Shown here: positions 35,561-48,207 of the stretch, piece after piece
Position numbering within the stretch: position 1 is the stretch's first letter
Layout: the number at the start of each line of letters is the position of its first letter
DNA from: Lumbricus terrestris
Lineage: Eukaryota; Annelida; Clitellata; Crassiclitellata; Lumbricidae
Reading direction: 5' to 3'
DNA: 64,000 nucleotides
Assembly (NCBI GenBank): GCA_949752735.1
Contig: OX457044.1
Location: 16,088,485 to 16,152,484, forward strand
Made by a program: the position numbers and the translations under genes
Notes under the pieces: model-generated
What the model saw: the letters and a program-made list of their open reading frames with translations, nothing else
What the model was told of the DNA's origin: nothing
Databases searched by the model: none

Positions 35561-36057
35561 ATGCTTACACCCCTACGCGCCACTATAGACTGCTTGCAGC
35601 ACTCGACATTTTCAATGCATAGGCCCTCCCCAAACGGAAAGTCCTGATATACATTGGCCTACTCGGTCGCTAGTTCGAGGCTTTGGAATTCTTTGTCTAA
35701 TTCACTTTGCTTCTTCTATTCTAATTTCGTTGATAGTATGATCCAAATGATCTAAACTCTCGACTCGTCATTTCCAACTTCCATTCGACTATCATCACAG
35801 TCTGGTGTCTGCTTTCCCCATCCATCACCTTTCAACCTTGCTTCTTCTCAAGCGAGTTGCAATTATATAATGACCGTCGTTTAATTTCAAACTGACAAAC
35901 CGCAGAATATGATTGCAATTCAAAGTATGAAGTGACAAGTTAACAGAGGAGAGTCGTGTCCAACTGTCTGTCTGGCAGCCATGCAAGGCGCCCATCGCGT
36001 CCTACTGTGGCTCGGTTTACCAACGCCAACTGCAGAATGGAAGGTTGAGTCGACCTT
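35561..36057. other. Unique sequence, no gene recognised
   Basis: No motif or repeat of note. Confidence 0.3.
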
Positions 36058-36215
36058 AGGGATGGCATAGCGGAAAGCGATCCTTCGTGCCAGAGACCTA
36101 CCATGGGTCCATGACCCTAAGCCCCCTCTTTTTATTGGATTTTTTTATCAAAGCGGTCATCAACTGATGTCTTTGCATTATTATAAAGGCGCTATAGAAG
36201 TCATCAGATTTAATT
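36058..36215 (+). mobile_element. Possible SINE with LINE-like tail
   Basis: GGATGGCATAGCGGAAAGCGA and ATGGGTCCATGACCC sit at tRNA-like A/B box spacing. The segment ends with AAAGGCGCTATAGAAGT, which resembles the 3' tails of the local L2/CR1-like LINEs. Weak box similarity keeps this tentative. Confidence 0.35.
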
Positions 36216-36889
36216 AGATGATGCTGGACTGGCAGCGCTGCCTGTCAGCTTTTCAGATGTTTGCACTTTGAGGAGATTTTCCAGAGTTTCGGTAGCAGTC
36301 TTTTCTGTGGCATAAGATAGACACTAGACAGGCGCAAGTCGCGCAAAGTGAACTTTTTTATTTACAGGTGCTCAACACTAGAGATGAAGATGCATGTGAA
36401 GAGAGGGATGCTCGTATTCATGCAAGACCAGTTGAACCTAATACACAGACTATATTGACCGACTCTATATAGATATGAACATCGACCATTCTGAGCATCA
36501 TTATTATGAGCCAAATTAATACGAAGAGAACTTAAAACTTGAAGATCACATGCTGACTACAGAGAAGTAAGAGGAGCAAGCCAGCCTCTGTGCACCAATC
36601 TGTCTGAAGACAGAGCATCAAGTCATAGTGCACGCACACAGAATACACGCATATTGACAAACTACATTCAAACACGGACGCATGTCCATGTATATGCGGC
36701 TAACACTTAGAGGATAGACCTTATATACAAGGCTGATCTCTTGCAATCCTCGTCGTTCTTTCTTAGCGAATGTGTCAGCATATAATTTGTCGTAATTTGC
36801 GTCTGTCCGGTCTTGATGAATCGTTCAGACATTTCTCAAGACTCGGGTCGTTCAATGGAACCTCTCCTCCGTCTTCTCCCATTCTCTTC
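36216..36889. other. Unique sequence, no gene recognised
   Basis: No convincing exon. Confidence 0.3.
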
Positions 36890-36985
36890 TTTCCTCCTCC
36901 TTCTTCTTCTCCTCCTCCTCCTTCTACTTCTTCTTCTTCTCCTTTATCTTCTCTTCTAACTTCTCTATCTTCTCCTGCCACTTCC
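36890..36985. repeat. (TTC/TCC)n pyrimidine tract
   Basis: CTTCTTCTCCTCC-type triplets. Confidence 0.85.
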
Positions 36986-37493
36986 CCATGCTTATAGGCC
37001 TACTCCAGATGCGTCTCAACCAAATACTTTTCTGATTCTGATACAAGCGGGTATATATGCAGTAAGCGATCGAAGTATGCTCATCAATTTACGTTTCGTC
37101 ATCTGGCATCTTTGTTTGAAAAACGTGCCATCATCTCGAATGTGCATAATTATGAGAATGGTAAAAAATGTTCAAACATGAGGAAGAAGCAGTTGTGACC
37201 GCACATCGCCGTCACAACACAAAGCTACGATTATGCATTGGTTTTTCTTTCATTTTGTCTACAAAACCCAGAAGGATGGCAGCTTGAGTTGCATTGAACA
37301 CGACATTTAAGAGACTTAGAATAATCTGATCACAAGATTTAGCCAAATTTCAAATCTATTTTTTCATATTAATTTTCAGAAGCGTTTATAAATGCTTTAT
37401 GTAGCATATAATACACATTGCCAACCGGGAGGTCGCGGTCTGAAATCGCGTCAAGGAAGAAGTGTGTATAAATGTTTGCTTCAGGTGTAGCAA
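36986..37493. other. Unique sequence, no gene recognised
   Basis: Nothing recognised. Confidence 0.3.
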
Positions 37494-37552
37494 AAGAAGA
37501 AGAAGAAGAAGAAGAAGAAGAAGAAGAAGAAGAAGAAGAAAAAGAAGCAGAA

Positions 37553-37587
<35 letters not shown>

Positions 37588-37694
37588 AGAAGAAGAAGAA
37601 GAAGAAGAAGAAGAAAAAGAAGCAGAAGAAGAAGGAGAAGAAGAAGAAGAAGAAGAAGAAGAAGAAGAAGAAGAAGAGGAAGAGGAAGAGGAAG
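37494..37694. repeat. (GAA)n polypurine array
   Basis: About 65 GAA triplets. AAAGAAGCAGAAGAAGAAG appears twice (near 37,540 and 37,614), marking an internal duplication of about 75 bp. Confidence 0.95.
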
Positions 37695-38377
37695 ATGATA
37701 CATACGAGTAATGAGTACTCTCAAGTACTCACGAACTTCTGTTTGCATTGAAAAAAATGACATCGGTTCAATAACGACAGTAAACAAATAAACAAATAAG
37801 CATTGCGATTGCAAAGTCATTCGGTTCTTCGGTCAACACCCATTAGAAGGATTTGTTGCTTATGGTCCTCTGAACCCACACAAACCAGACGGATGTAGAT
37901 ATGGATATGAACCGAATCCACTCTTCTCGCTGTTCGACGCTTGTCTCTTTTGACTGATGAATCGATGGACTCCCCCTGAACTCGTTGGTCCCCTCCCCCG
38001 CTCGTCAGCCTCCCCTTCACCCCTCCGCTCGTCAACCCATGAACCGCAACATATAGAGGTCAACGTTACGTCAGTCGGCTCACAACAGACTGACGACCGA
38101 ATGGAATGAAAATATTATATCTCACACAAAAACCGTCAACTGTAGCGACAGGAGTCCATCGATGAGCGGCGCTAGTGATGCCCCACAATAATAAATGTGA
38201 CCACATTTATTAACACATTAAGTATTAACACTCAGACCGACGTCATTGCGTTCAATAAAATGTAAATTTCAACTGGCTTAACACATAACAAAACAAAATA
38301 ATTGAAGCAGCTAAATCCCGATTCGTCGTTATATTTGCTTCGCTTTACAGCAAAGTGTTCTCCCATAAACGAGAATG
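37695..38377. other. Unique sequence, no gene recognised
   Basis: Pro/Ser-rich short frames near 37,817-38,063 on the minus strand; no family recognised. Confidence 0.3.
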
Positions 38378-38385
38378 CACTAGGT

Positions 38386-38729
38386 CGGTGGTACCCCCAA
38401 CCTGTTTTGACCTTAGGGCCACCTTTTATAAGTTGGAGGACACGAGGGCCACTTTTTTTTAGTTGAAAGACATTAGGAGTCACAAGGCAAAAATCTAATT
38501 AACCAAAAGCATATAAAATTGTTATAATTGAATCAAAATAGAATGTTTGATGTTATATATAGACATCAAAATAAAATAATTTGCAATAGAAAATGATTAT
38601 GTGTTCTCTTCTGTCCAAATTGTAATTTTTTCATATATTATTAAAAATAATATTCTTTGAAAGATGAGGGTCATTTTTTATGACTGGCGGGCCACTTTTG
38701 ACTCGCGGACATCGGGCTGGGAACCACTG
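38386..38729. mobile_element. hAT-type element (GGTTCCCAACC termini), 344 bp
   Basis: The left end CGGTGGTACCCCCAACC and the inverse of the right end CAGTGGTTCCCAGCC are diverged inverted repeats. They are flanked by CACTAGGT (38,378-38,385) and CACTAGGC (38,730-38,737), an 8-bp duplication with one mismatch. Part of a second copy, in the other orientation, lies at about 56,105-56,280. Confidence 0.75.
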
Positions 38730-38775
38730 CACTAGGCCTACAATACAAATGATTGTATTGTAGGCCTAGTGCAGT
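38726..38775. other. Perfect 23-bp inverted repeat at a hAT junction
   Basis: Bases 38,726-38,748 are the exact reverse complement of 38,753-38,775 around the loop ATGA. The palindrome contains the last four bases of the hAT element, its target duplication and adjacent DNA. Confidence 0.95.
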
Positions 38776-39715
38776 ATTATGGTTTCGAAGAAAGTCTCTG
38801 CTAGAACCATTGCCAATATTTACGGTACCTGGAAGCTTAGCAGCCATTTCCTCTATCCACCTCGTAAAACCCGTGGCAGTCACCGTTGAAACAGGGTTCT
38901 AGGACAATACCTGTAACCCCGGAAAATTACCATCGGACAATTTCTTCTATAAATCTTTTTCTTCTTCTTCTTCTCAAACTCTTTGATCTTTGTAGAATGT
39001 AGACAATAGATTCACACGGAAATGAACGTCGCTCAAGGACAACTTTCATTATTAGGATTATATATAATTATGGAATTATAATGCTATTTTACTTGAATTT
39101 ATGATAATACACGGTTTTTTAGGACATTTAACTGCTGATCGACTCAATCGATTACTTCATTTGTTACCACGATTGTCAGTAACGTACGCGAAAATGCGGA
39201 TAGCATTTATTTGGTCAATGAAAGAATATTCCTATCTTAGGCCCCTATCTCAAATTATCTTATCTGTCTTGTCTCATCTACATGTACCTTATCATATCTA
39301 TCATATCATAATATCATCATGTCTTATCCTTCAGACTCTTGGAGTTCATCTCAGATACTCTTAAAGTCTTATTTTATCTACTTTCTTTTATCTATGCCTA
39401 TCATATCTTTTCCTTAATATCGGATAGCAATTGGTCAATAAAAGAATATGCTTATCTAATGATATCTTATCTTTTCTACCTCATATTATCCTTAACGGTT
39501 CATCTGAGAGTCTGAGACACTCTGTAGGCGCCGAAGCAACATTAAATCAGTGGACGATTGCCTTGGTACTCATCTCCTATCTCGGCAGCTGATAGAAAAG
39601 ATCCCCGTCACTTTAGACGACACATTCCACTCAGTGGTTGGCACTCAGTCTTCAGTAGCACACCAATCGATCAGCTTGAAGCGTTCTGTCGAAGCGTCAC
39701 AGTCCAATTCAGCCT
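38776..39715. other. Unique sequence, no gene recognised
   Basis: ATCTTATCT-rich, low-grade repetition at 39,230-39,490 (TATCTTATCT, TCATATC). No exon recognised. Confidence 0.35.
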
Positions 39716-40540
<825 letters not shown>

Positions 40541-40769
40541 CCCCACATCGCACAGTTTCTTTCGAACGTGAAACGACAATAATCTCAGCGGTCGAGAGTC
40601 GACAAAGCACAAAATTGAAAAGCAACTGACAACGCAAATACGGGAGAGCAATGCAACGACCAAGACAATGGCCGTGTGTCTGTCTATATGTCTCTCTCTA
40701 TCGACGTTTGTGTGTGTTTTTCTGTCTTTGTCTCTCTGTCTGCAAATCATCTATCTGCCATCTGTCAGT

Positions 40770-41280
40770 CAGTCACTCTTTCATGCCGTAGATCAACCAT
40801 TCAATCACTCGTTAGGTTAGTCAGCCAGTCATTGCATATAGTTTATCCAGTCAGCCAGTCGATAAGTCATCTATCAAGCCGGCCAATAAATCATCTTTGA
40901 AGTCAGTCAATCAGTCAAAAAATCATTCATTCATTTAATCATTCAGTCAACAAGTCATTCATTCGTTTATTCGACCAGTCAATAAATCATCTAGCAAGCC
41001 AGTCAATCAGTCAATAAATCATTTATTCACTTAATCAGTCAATCAAAAATAAGTCATTTATTCACTTAGTCAGTCAGTCAGTCAGTCAGTCAATAAATAA
41101 TCATTCACTAAGTAAATAAATAATTCATCCAGTTAGCCAGCTGTTAAATAATTTACTCACTCAGACTCAGTGAGTCATTAGATGATTTATTTAGTAAGTC
41201 AATGAAAAATCAATGAAAAATCAATTAACCAGTCAGTCAGACATTTGCTCATTAGTTCAGACTGTCAGTAAATCATTATT
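40770..41280. repeat. Degenerate (TCAG)n/(TCAT)n array
   Basis: CAGTCAGTCAATAAATCATTCATTCA-like units (quoted in two parts: CAGTCAGTCAA and ATAAATCATTCATTCA) recur irregularly across 500 bp. Confidence 0.8.
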
Positions 41281-41296
41281 TAATTCATGCATGCAA

Positions 41297-41822
41297 TGCC
41301 ATGCATACATACATACACACATACACACATGCACACATACATACATACATACATACATACATACATACATACATACATACATACATACATACATACATAC
41401 ATACATAGTTACATTCATACACACACACACATACATACATGCATACATACATACAACCACACATACATACATACATGCATACATACATACATACATACAT
41501 ACATACATACATACATACATACATACATACATACATACATACTTGCATACATACATACATGCATACATACATACATACATACATACATACATACATACAT
41601 ACATACATACATACATACATACATACATACATACATACATACATACATACATACATACATACATAGTTACATTCATACATACATACATACATACATACAT
41701 ACATAGTTACATACATACATAGTTACATACATACATACATACATACATACTTACATACATACATACATGCATACATACATACATACATACATACATACAT
41801 ACATACATACATACATGTATAC

Positions 41823-41853
<31 letters not shown>

Positions 41854-42032
41854 CATACATACATACATACATACATACATACATACATACATACATACAT
41901 ACATACATACATACATACATACATACATACATACATACATACATACATACATACATACATACATACATACATACATACATACATACATACATACATACAT
42001 ACATACATACATACATACATACATACATGTAT
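41297..42032. repeat. (ATAC)n array, about 740 bp
   Basis: About 180 ATAC units with recurrent interruptions CATAGTTACATTCATAC (near 41,403 and 41,662) and ATAGTTACATACATAC (near 41,702), again indicating block duplication. Confidence 0.95.
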
Positions 42033-43379
42033 GTATTCATGCACAAGCATGCATAAATACATACAGACGCACGTACGCAAAGATGTTCGATGCGTCCCTG
42101 AGGATGACGTCAACAATGACGTCAACATGTCGCAGTCGTAAGTGGATAGCCATGATTAGAAATGCCGCCCGAGACAGCGGATCAGATCAGAGTCCGTGAC
42201 GCAGTAATGACTGTCGAGCAACGGACGGAGGAAACCGAACAGAATTCCAATGGCAGCGAAATGTTTAAATATTTAGTTACCGAGTCTGTCACGTGCGCTG
42301 CTTAACAATGCATTGTGCTTGAACGTTCGGGTCATTAATTTGAAGACCTCTGATGCTATTCAATACGTTTGTGGATGTCTTGCTTATAGGATCGGGAGGG
42401 GATTTCGTCAAGTCATGCAGGTCATACTATTATAGGCCCGATGCTTAATTAATAATTATGTAGACCTCAATGCCTATCCAATGACGGTGTGTGTGTGTGT
42501 GTGTGGGTGGGTGGAGGTGTGGATCGGCAGAACCCTCCCCCCCTTCAGAGCCATAAACCCACTGGTCTTGAACGGTTGAGATCACTTTCAGTCGAAGTGC
42601 CAGGATTTTATGTCTGAAGTCGGATATTGTTCACGGGGTGCAAACGACGACGACGATAGGAAGCATGTGGTACATCATGCATGAATACATGACCAACCTA
42701 CCAACCTTGCAATGCCCTTCCTCGTTGTATCATTCCATCTATCTAGACCAGTTGATCGTCAAGATATTGATCTGATTGCTGCTTGCATTAGGAGCGCCAT
42801 CGGTTGACACCTTCTGCATTAGACAGCAGCGCTGCATAAGTTGATAATAATTAATTGTAACACTACGAGTAGCCCGCAGTAAAAACCATAGGGTCGCTAT
42901 CATAGGTCGCGGGAGATGACCTATAAAATGTCTTGCTCTTGATCTGCCTTATGACCTGCGAAATTTTTTGAAGTCTTTTAATGTCTTCTTTACATTTGAT
43001 TTCTTCGACCAGTTGAATAACTCCCATCATGACACTGACGACATCTGCTGAAATTGTATATAGCCAGAGACGTCACCAAGTAAAAGCTAGGCATTAAGTT
43101 ACCGTACGAAATAAGTTTATTGTTGATAACAATGATAAGTCTATTGTTGATGAGCACTGACTGTTGACGTGACGAAACAAAAGGGGACTAGAGGTCCCAC
43201 GAACTCAGTTTTAAGTTTTTATATAACGAAAAGATTGAATGTGGCCGGTGCAACATTTGTAATTAGAATGCTGTAAGCTTATAATTATTATATACATACT
43301 AACTCCTTTGTTTTGCCTTGATATAGCCTATAGTTTTTGATGTCTTGTGTGAATTTTATATGTGATACTTGTTCACTAG
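42033..43379. other. Unique sequence, no gene recognised
   Basis: Contains a (GT)n run at 42,486-42,506 and two TGACGTCAA motifs at about 42,103-42,123 (a CRE-like palindrome, possibly chance). No exon recognised. Confidence 0.35.
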
Positions 43380-43432
43380 AGTGTTGTTTCGCAGCTGGTT
43401 AGGCCTATATTAAAGAATATGCTTACTTACCT
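43380..43432 (+). mobile_element. Short LINE-like 3' tail ending in CTTAC
   Basis: TTTCGCAGCTGGTTAGG, then ATATTAAAGAATATGCTTAC, matches the termini at 62,740-62,797 and 62,930-62,972 and the inverse at 61,013. Confidence 0.45.
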
Positions 43433-44677
43433 AGCATCGTTAGGCTAATCGTAAGTAGGCTAATCGTAATCTCGAAATTTCAAAAGCGCTACTCGAAAGC
43501 CAAGCGCGGTGCACCAGCTTATTTACGAGCGCTTTTTTGCTAGTTAACACTTCTAGCGAGTGACGAATATGCCCGCATATATGTAGGCAAAAGACAATTG
43601 CCGACTCTAAGGTGCGAAAAGATGCAATGACATTTCGAACGACATTTGTGTCACTTTCAATTTCTGAACTTATAATGCTTTGGACAGTTGAGTTCACACG
43701 CCTTCAGCCAACCTATGTGTGCGCATGCGCTGGCTCCGACGTGTCTTGTCTGCAGCGACCAACACCTATGAGTTGAACGCATAGGGGCCTATACCACGGG
43801 TTGTCAAAGATGTTAGCATGGTAGACACTGTTGCAGCCAACAGTCCAACTCTGCACCTTGGACTCGTGCAACCTATCAGAAATTTCAATATGCGGTGACT
43901 ATCTGCTGCTAACAACCCACGTCATAACATTCTGCAGCTGAACTTTTATGATATTTCGTAATGTAAGCTTACATCCACAACCTTTATTATCCTAGTAGGC
44001 CTACGAGTGACAGGGTCTCCGCGTTTGCGTGCTACATAATAATAATGCTTCTGCTGCAACGTGATATCTGCCACAAGGGAATGTCAGTGATGACAACGGC
44101 TGCTGCTGCTGACTTCATCTCTTCTGTTGGTCATAAAAGATGTGCCATGTTCCCGATTATGAATGCGCTTTGAAGACGGAACATAAATCAGGTCGCAGCA
44201 TAGATAAACGCTCCTGCCACCGCCATAGATCTATCCCCTAAACTGCATTCAGTCCATCGATAAAGTTGTGAAAGGACTTTTATGATCACGTGAGAGACTC
44301 GTCGCATCTCGATTAGGACAACGCTCGCGGGAAGTCGTTCCCAGCCCATTCAGACGACAGTTTGGAGAGTTTTTCTAACGAGGCTAATATATATATCCCT
44401 CCCCCTCCAGAAAAAAGAGCCCATCTGATGACGCCTTGCAGGGGTGACGAACCCTCTGCAGACGGGCAATGGCGTTTTGCATCATCGTCTCTGTGTCGGG
44501 GTGGGGGGAAGGGGAGACCGTGCTTCACCCAGATCCGGCAAGTCATTAACAAACGCTTTATGGTCCGTTAGGGATTCTCTCCAGAAGCAGTAAAGTCTAA
44601 AGGCGATAATATATTAAGAGAGTCGGTCGACAGCCTCTGTCTCGGGTCCAATAGCAACATTATTACAGACGGCCCTG
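43433..44677. other. Unique sequence, no gene recognised
   Basis: An 85-codon minus-strand frame at 43,440-43,697 has no recognised motif. No repeat boundaries were seen. Confidence 0.3.
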
Positions 44678-46418
44678 TTGACCGCTCGTGCCAATGCAAC
44701 AACCGCGGTGCATAGGCCTGTTACTAGGTCTAGCTGTATAGAAACATTTCACCGAGTCATTTCTCCACGTAAGCTTACAGTAGCCTACTACCCAGTAGGA
44801 GACGAGGAGGAGATGAAGGCAAGGTGGAGAGAGTATACGGAAGAGCTGTACAAGGAGGACGAACGTGTCGTGAAGGAAAACATCAAAATAAAGGAAGTTG
44901 AAAACGAACCAGAGATATTGGAGGCAGAGGTGGAGTGGGCGATAAAACAGTTAAAGGACAACAAAGCGCCAGGACACGATGGAATACCTATAGAACTAGT
45001 AAAAGCGGGAGATGAAGCAGTGGTGAGGACTATTACAAAGCTATGCAATCAAATCTGGAGAACTGGGGAGTGGCCGGAGGATTGGAAAAGGTCAGTGTTC
45101 ATACCAATATTCAAGAAAGGAGACGCGAGAGAGTGTGGAAATTATCGAACGATAGCGATGATATCGCACACGAGCAAAATACTACTCAAAATAATCCACA
45201 AAAGAATGGAGAAGACAATTGAAAGAGAATTACCAGCCAACCAAGCGGGATTCAGGAAGGCGCGTGGAACGCGTGATCACATCGCCAATATAAGGTGGAT
45301 TATGGAGAGACAGAGGGAGTACGGGCAAGAGGTGCATATGTGTTTTATAGACTACAGCAAGGCGTTTGATTGCATAGACCATACACTACTGTGGAGGACA
45401 CTAATCGAGATGGGAATTCCGAAGCATCTGGTTAAACTACTGAAAGGCCTTTACGTGGATCAAGAGGCGGTTATAAGAACTGAATATGGAGACACAGAGA
45501 AATTTAAAATAAGGAAAGGAGTGAGGCAGGGGTGCATTTTGTCCCCTTTCCTGTTCAATCTGTATGCCGAGAGAATTATGAGGAGGGCTGGATTGGAGGA
45601 GGCAACAGAGGGGGTAAGGATAGCGGGGAAAATACTGAATAATTTGAGGTACGCTGATGATACGACATTATTGGCGGGTAAGAAGGACGACCTGGCCGAG
45701 TTAATAAGAAGAGTCAGGATGGAAAGCGAAAAGGCGGGACTATACTTCAATGTAAAGAAAACAAAAGTTATGACAACTGCAACATGGGAAAACTTTGAGG
45801 TGGATGGAGAAACGATAGAGGTAGTATCGAGCTTCACATTCCTGGGATCTATGTTAGAGAAGGAGGGAAGATGTGATATGGAAATAAGGCGGAGGGTATC
45901 AATGGGAAAAACGGCAATGAACGGTCTGGGAAATATTTGGAAAGATAAATATGTGAGCAGGGAAACAAAGAAAAGACTGGTAAGAGCACTGATCTTCCCG
46001 GTCGTCCTATATGGATGCGAAACATGGACAAAGACACTGGATATGGAAAAGAAAATCAACGCGTGCGAGATGTGGATTTGGAGAAAAATGTTAAGGATTT
46101 CATGGACGGAGAAGAGTACTAACGAATCGGTGCGTGAGGAGCTCGGAATAGAGAGAGATGAGACACTACAGCAAACAGCGACTTGGAGGAAATTGAGCTA
46201 CTTCGGCCATGTGATGAGATCTAACGGTTTGGCTGATGACGGCATGCGGTGAGGGAAGGAGGAGATGCGGAAGACCAAGGAAGAGATGGTTGGATGAGGT
46301 ACAGGAAAAGTCTGGCATGAACTTGGAGGAGCTGAGAGAGGCAACAAGAGAGAGGGGACACTGGAGAGGATACATCAAGAATATCGCCAGAGCTCCAAGA
46401 GCTGACGGCACCAGGTGA
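44678..46418 (+). pseudogene. RTE-type reverse transcriptase, frameshifted near the C-terminus
   Basis: A 524-codon frame (44,678-46,252) carries all core RT blocks: KAPGHDGIP, NYRTIAMIS, AGFRKARGTRDHI, FIDYSKAFDCID (motif A Asp), KGVRQGCILSPFLFN (motif B) and LRYADDTTLLA with catalytic YADD at 45,650-45,661. The thumb and VLYGCETWT region follow. A one-base frame change at about 46,236-46,252 moves the C-terminal basic tail (RRCGRPRKRW ... DGTR) to the next frame, ending at 46,418. The role is reverse transcription of LINE RNA at the target site. The motif order and wording resemble the RTE/BovB clade. The first 40 residues are probably host sequence. Confidence 0.8.
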
Positions 46419-46430
46419 CCAGGTGACTAC
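44796..46430 (+). mobile_element. RTE-clade LINE, 5'-truncated
   Basis: LINE similarity begins at about 44,796 (DEEEMKARWREYTEELY) and runs to the 3' end near CCAGGTGACCAGGTGACTAC. The apurinic endonuclease expected upstream in RTE elements is absent. Sequence before 44,796 is not LINE-like although the frame stays open to 44,678. Confidence 0.8.
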
Positions 46431-46877
46431 CCAGTAAGTTAACCAGTTTGAGAATCGTAGAAAAATAACTAGGGAGACGTTGATTTATGCGGAGCTTGAA
46501 TCTGCAATGAAGACTTTACTGTGGGTCCTGAGAAAGACTAGGGTTGAGCCCTAGCAGTTCTTATCTTGCTGAGTAGGCTAATTCCAATAAGCTCACTACA
46601 AACTATCGAAAACTCAGTTTGTCCTCTTTCCTTTAGCTATCACTATTGCAGGCCACGCCATGTGGTATTGGGCATAGGCTATAGGGCCTATATAGGTTAC
46701 GTCAGTTAATTGGATTTTAATCCTGCTAAGCTGATGTTTTAACAACACAATTCAAATCGACAGTGCTCGTGTTCAGATTGGAGCTTTCCCTTGATCTCTT
46801 TATCTCCTTGGTCTTTTGTCTTTTGGCAACAGTAGGCCTACTGGGCACCCAATGCCACCCATCCTCATTGACTTTGG
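46431..46877. other. Unique sequence, no gene recognised
   Basis: Several TAGGCCTA-type octamers; nothing else recognised. Confidence 0.3.
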
Positions 46878-46948
46878 CACAACAGCATAGGCGCAACCAC
46901 CCTATGGGACCTACGGGACGCGTTCCCCCCCAACTTTTGAGTGGTTCC

Positions 46949-48105
46949 CAGTGGCGTAGCAAGGTCTTGGTGGGCCCATGTGCAGAACTAAGGTGGTGGG
47001 CCCTTAAATGCTTGAAACCCCATTCGATTTCAAACAACAATGCTGTGCAAAACGCCTGGTTCCTTTACGAAATTTGCGTATTTAACACCAAAGTTAAATG
47101 AAAATAAACTAGCCACATTTTTTTATATTATTTTAACAAATTTATTTAATGAAACATATTCTTCTCCATATCAGCAGAGAAAAATTGAACTAGAATACCA
47201 TACAAAGTAATCACAAAAATTGCTTCATCTCCTGAAGTATTAATCATCAATCACCCATAGACCCTAGGCCTACTTAAATTCTCCAAGCTGTTGGGCTTGT
47301 TGATCAAAGAGCGGGAAAATGCAACGAATTTGGCAAGTGTGAAATGACTCAATCAAGTGTACGGCTAGCCTACTACGGGGGTCAAAATCCGAAATGCTAA
47401 AATGCTCGTTTGCGTGCCTTCTCTTGTGCAAAAATATCCACCACTTTTGAGGTGTCAAGCCTGAATCCATTGGTGATGTAACTGCTACCTCTGAAGTTCG
47501 AGTCCCACTCGATCGGCTCAGTATCAATATCCATGTCAATTCTGCACTGATCACACCGGAATTCGATTCTGCACCCATGTCTGACGTACATCGGTGCAAG
47601 TTCGCTCTCCGTAGGCATCATAAATGCGGAATTTTTGCATTTTGGCGGTCTTCTTTACCCGTTCTTCTCGTGCTTGTCGCCTAGCAGCGCCACTTAAATA
47701 AGACTTAGGCATAACTTGGGGGGAGGGCAGAGTGCCGTGTGAGAGTTAAAAAGCATACAACTTCCGAGTAAATAGGCTATGCAGTTATCTTTTATAAATT
47801 TCACATTTTACTACAAAGATAATAAATTTCAAACGCGTCTGCGTAGACCATGGCACAATTATATGTTTATACGTCAGTATAACTACTTCCAGCCAAAGAC
47901 TGAAAAGAGTAAACATATTTGTAATAAGGTAGCTTAATCATGGTTGAAACCAAAAAAATTACTGGGTGTGTACGCTGTAGATATAAGTTTTAATACATTC
48001 TGAATATCCTTAAAGTAAAAAATTGACTCTGACCCCGGGGGGGCCCCTGACAGCCGGGGGCCCTCGTGCACTGCACAGGTTGCACGCCCTATTGCTACGC
48101 CACTG
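46949..48105 (-). mobile_element. Inner hAT element (CAGTGGCGTAGC termini), 1157 bp
   Basis: Termini CAGTGGCGTAGC and GCTACGCCACTG are flanked by GTGGTTCC at 46,941-46,948 and 48,106-48,113 (perfect 8 bp). The ends match the MITE families at 31,013 and 54,847. Fragmentary minus-strand coding sequence remains, but no catalytic or dimerisation domain is visible. The insertion is in the outer element at 46,886. Confidence 0.9.
47551..47712 (-). pseudogene. Possible hAT transposase N-terminal remnant
   Basis: From an ATG at 47,712 the minus strand reads MPKSYLSGAARRQAREERVKK and stops after 53 codons. A basic start with a YLSGAxxR motif is typical of ZMYM1-like hAT transposases. Protein-like sequence continues in other frames to about 47,270 (DIDTEPIEWDSNF, VVDIFAQEKARKRAF). 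The family call rests on the short motif and on the surrounding hAT termini. Confidence 0.4.
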
Positions 48106-48207
48106 GTGGTTCCCTAAATTTATTATTATGGTCCCCCAACTTTTAGGACGTGATTCATTATGGTCCCCCCCCAACTTTTAGGACGTGATTGCACCTATGC
48201 ACAACAG

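Larger units (their letters stand above)
46886..48199. mobile_element. Outer hAT-type element hosting a nested hAT
   Basis: Termini CATAGGCGCAACCAC and the inverse of the right end, CATAGGTGCAATCAC, are flanked by CACAACAG at 46,878-46,885 and 48,200-48,207, a perfect 8-bp duplication. Without the inner insertion the element would be only about 149 bp, a MITE. A tandem repeat with core CCCAACTTTTAGGACGTG lies at its right side (48,130-48,190). Confidence 0.75.

Noticed and set aside
42103..42125. Paired CRE enhancer sites (TGACGTCA)
   Set aside because: Two copies of a short motif with no adjacent gene; chance or local duplication is as likely.
41213..42141. Met-Tyr-Val-Cys or Tyr-Ile-His-Thr repeat proteins
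   Set aside because: Translation artefact of (ATAC)n.
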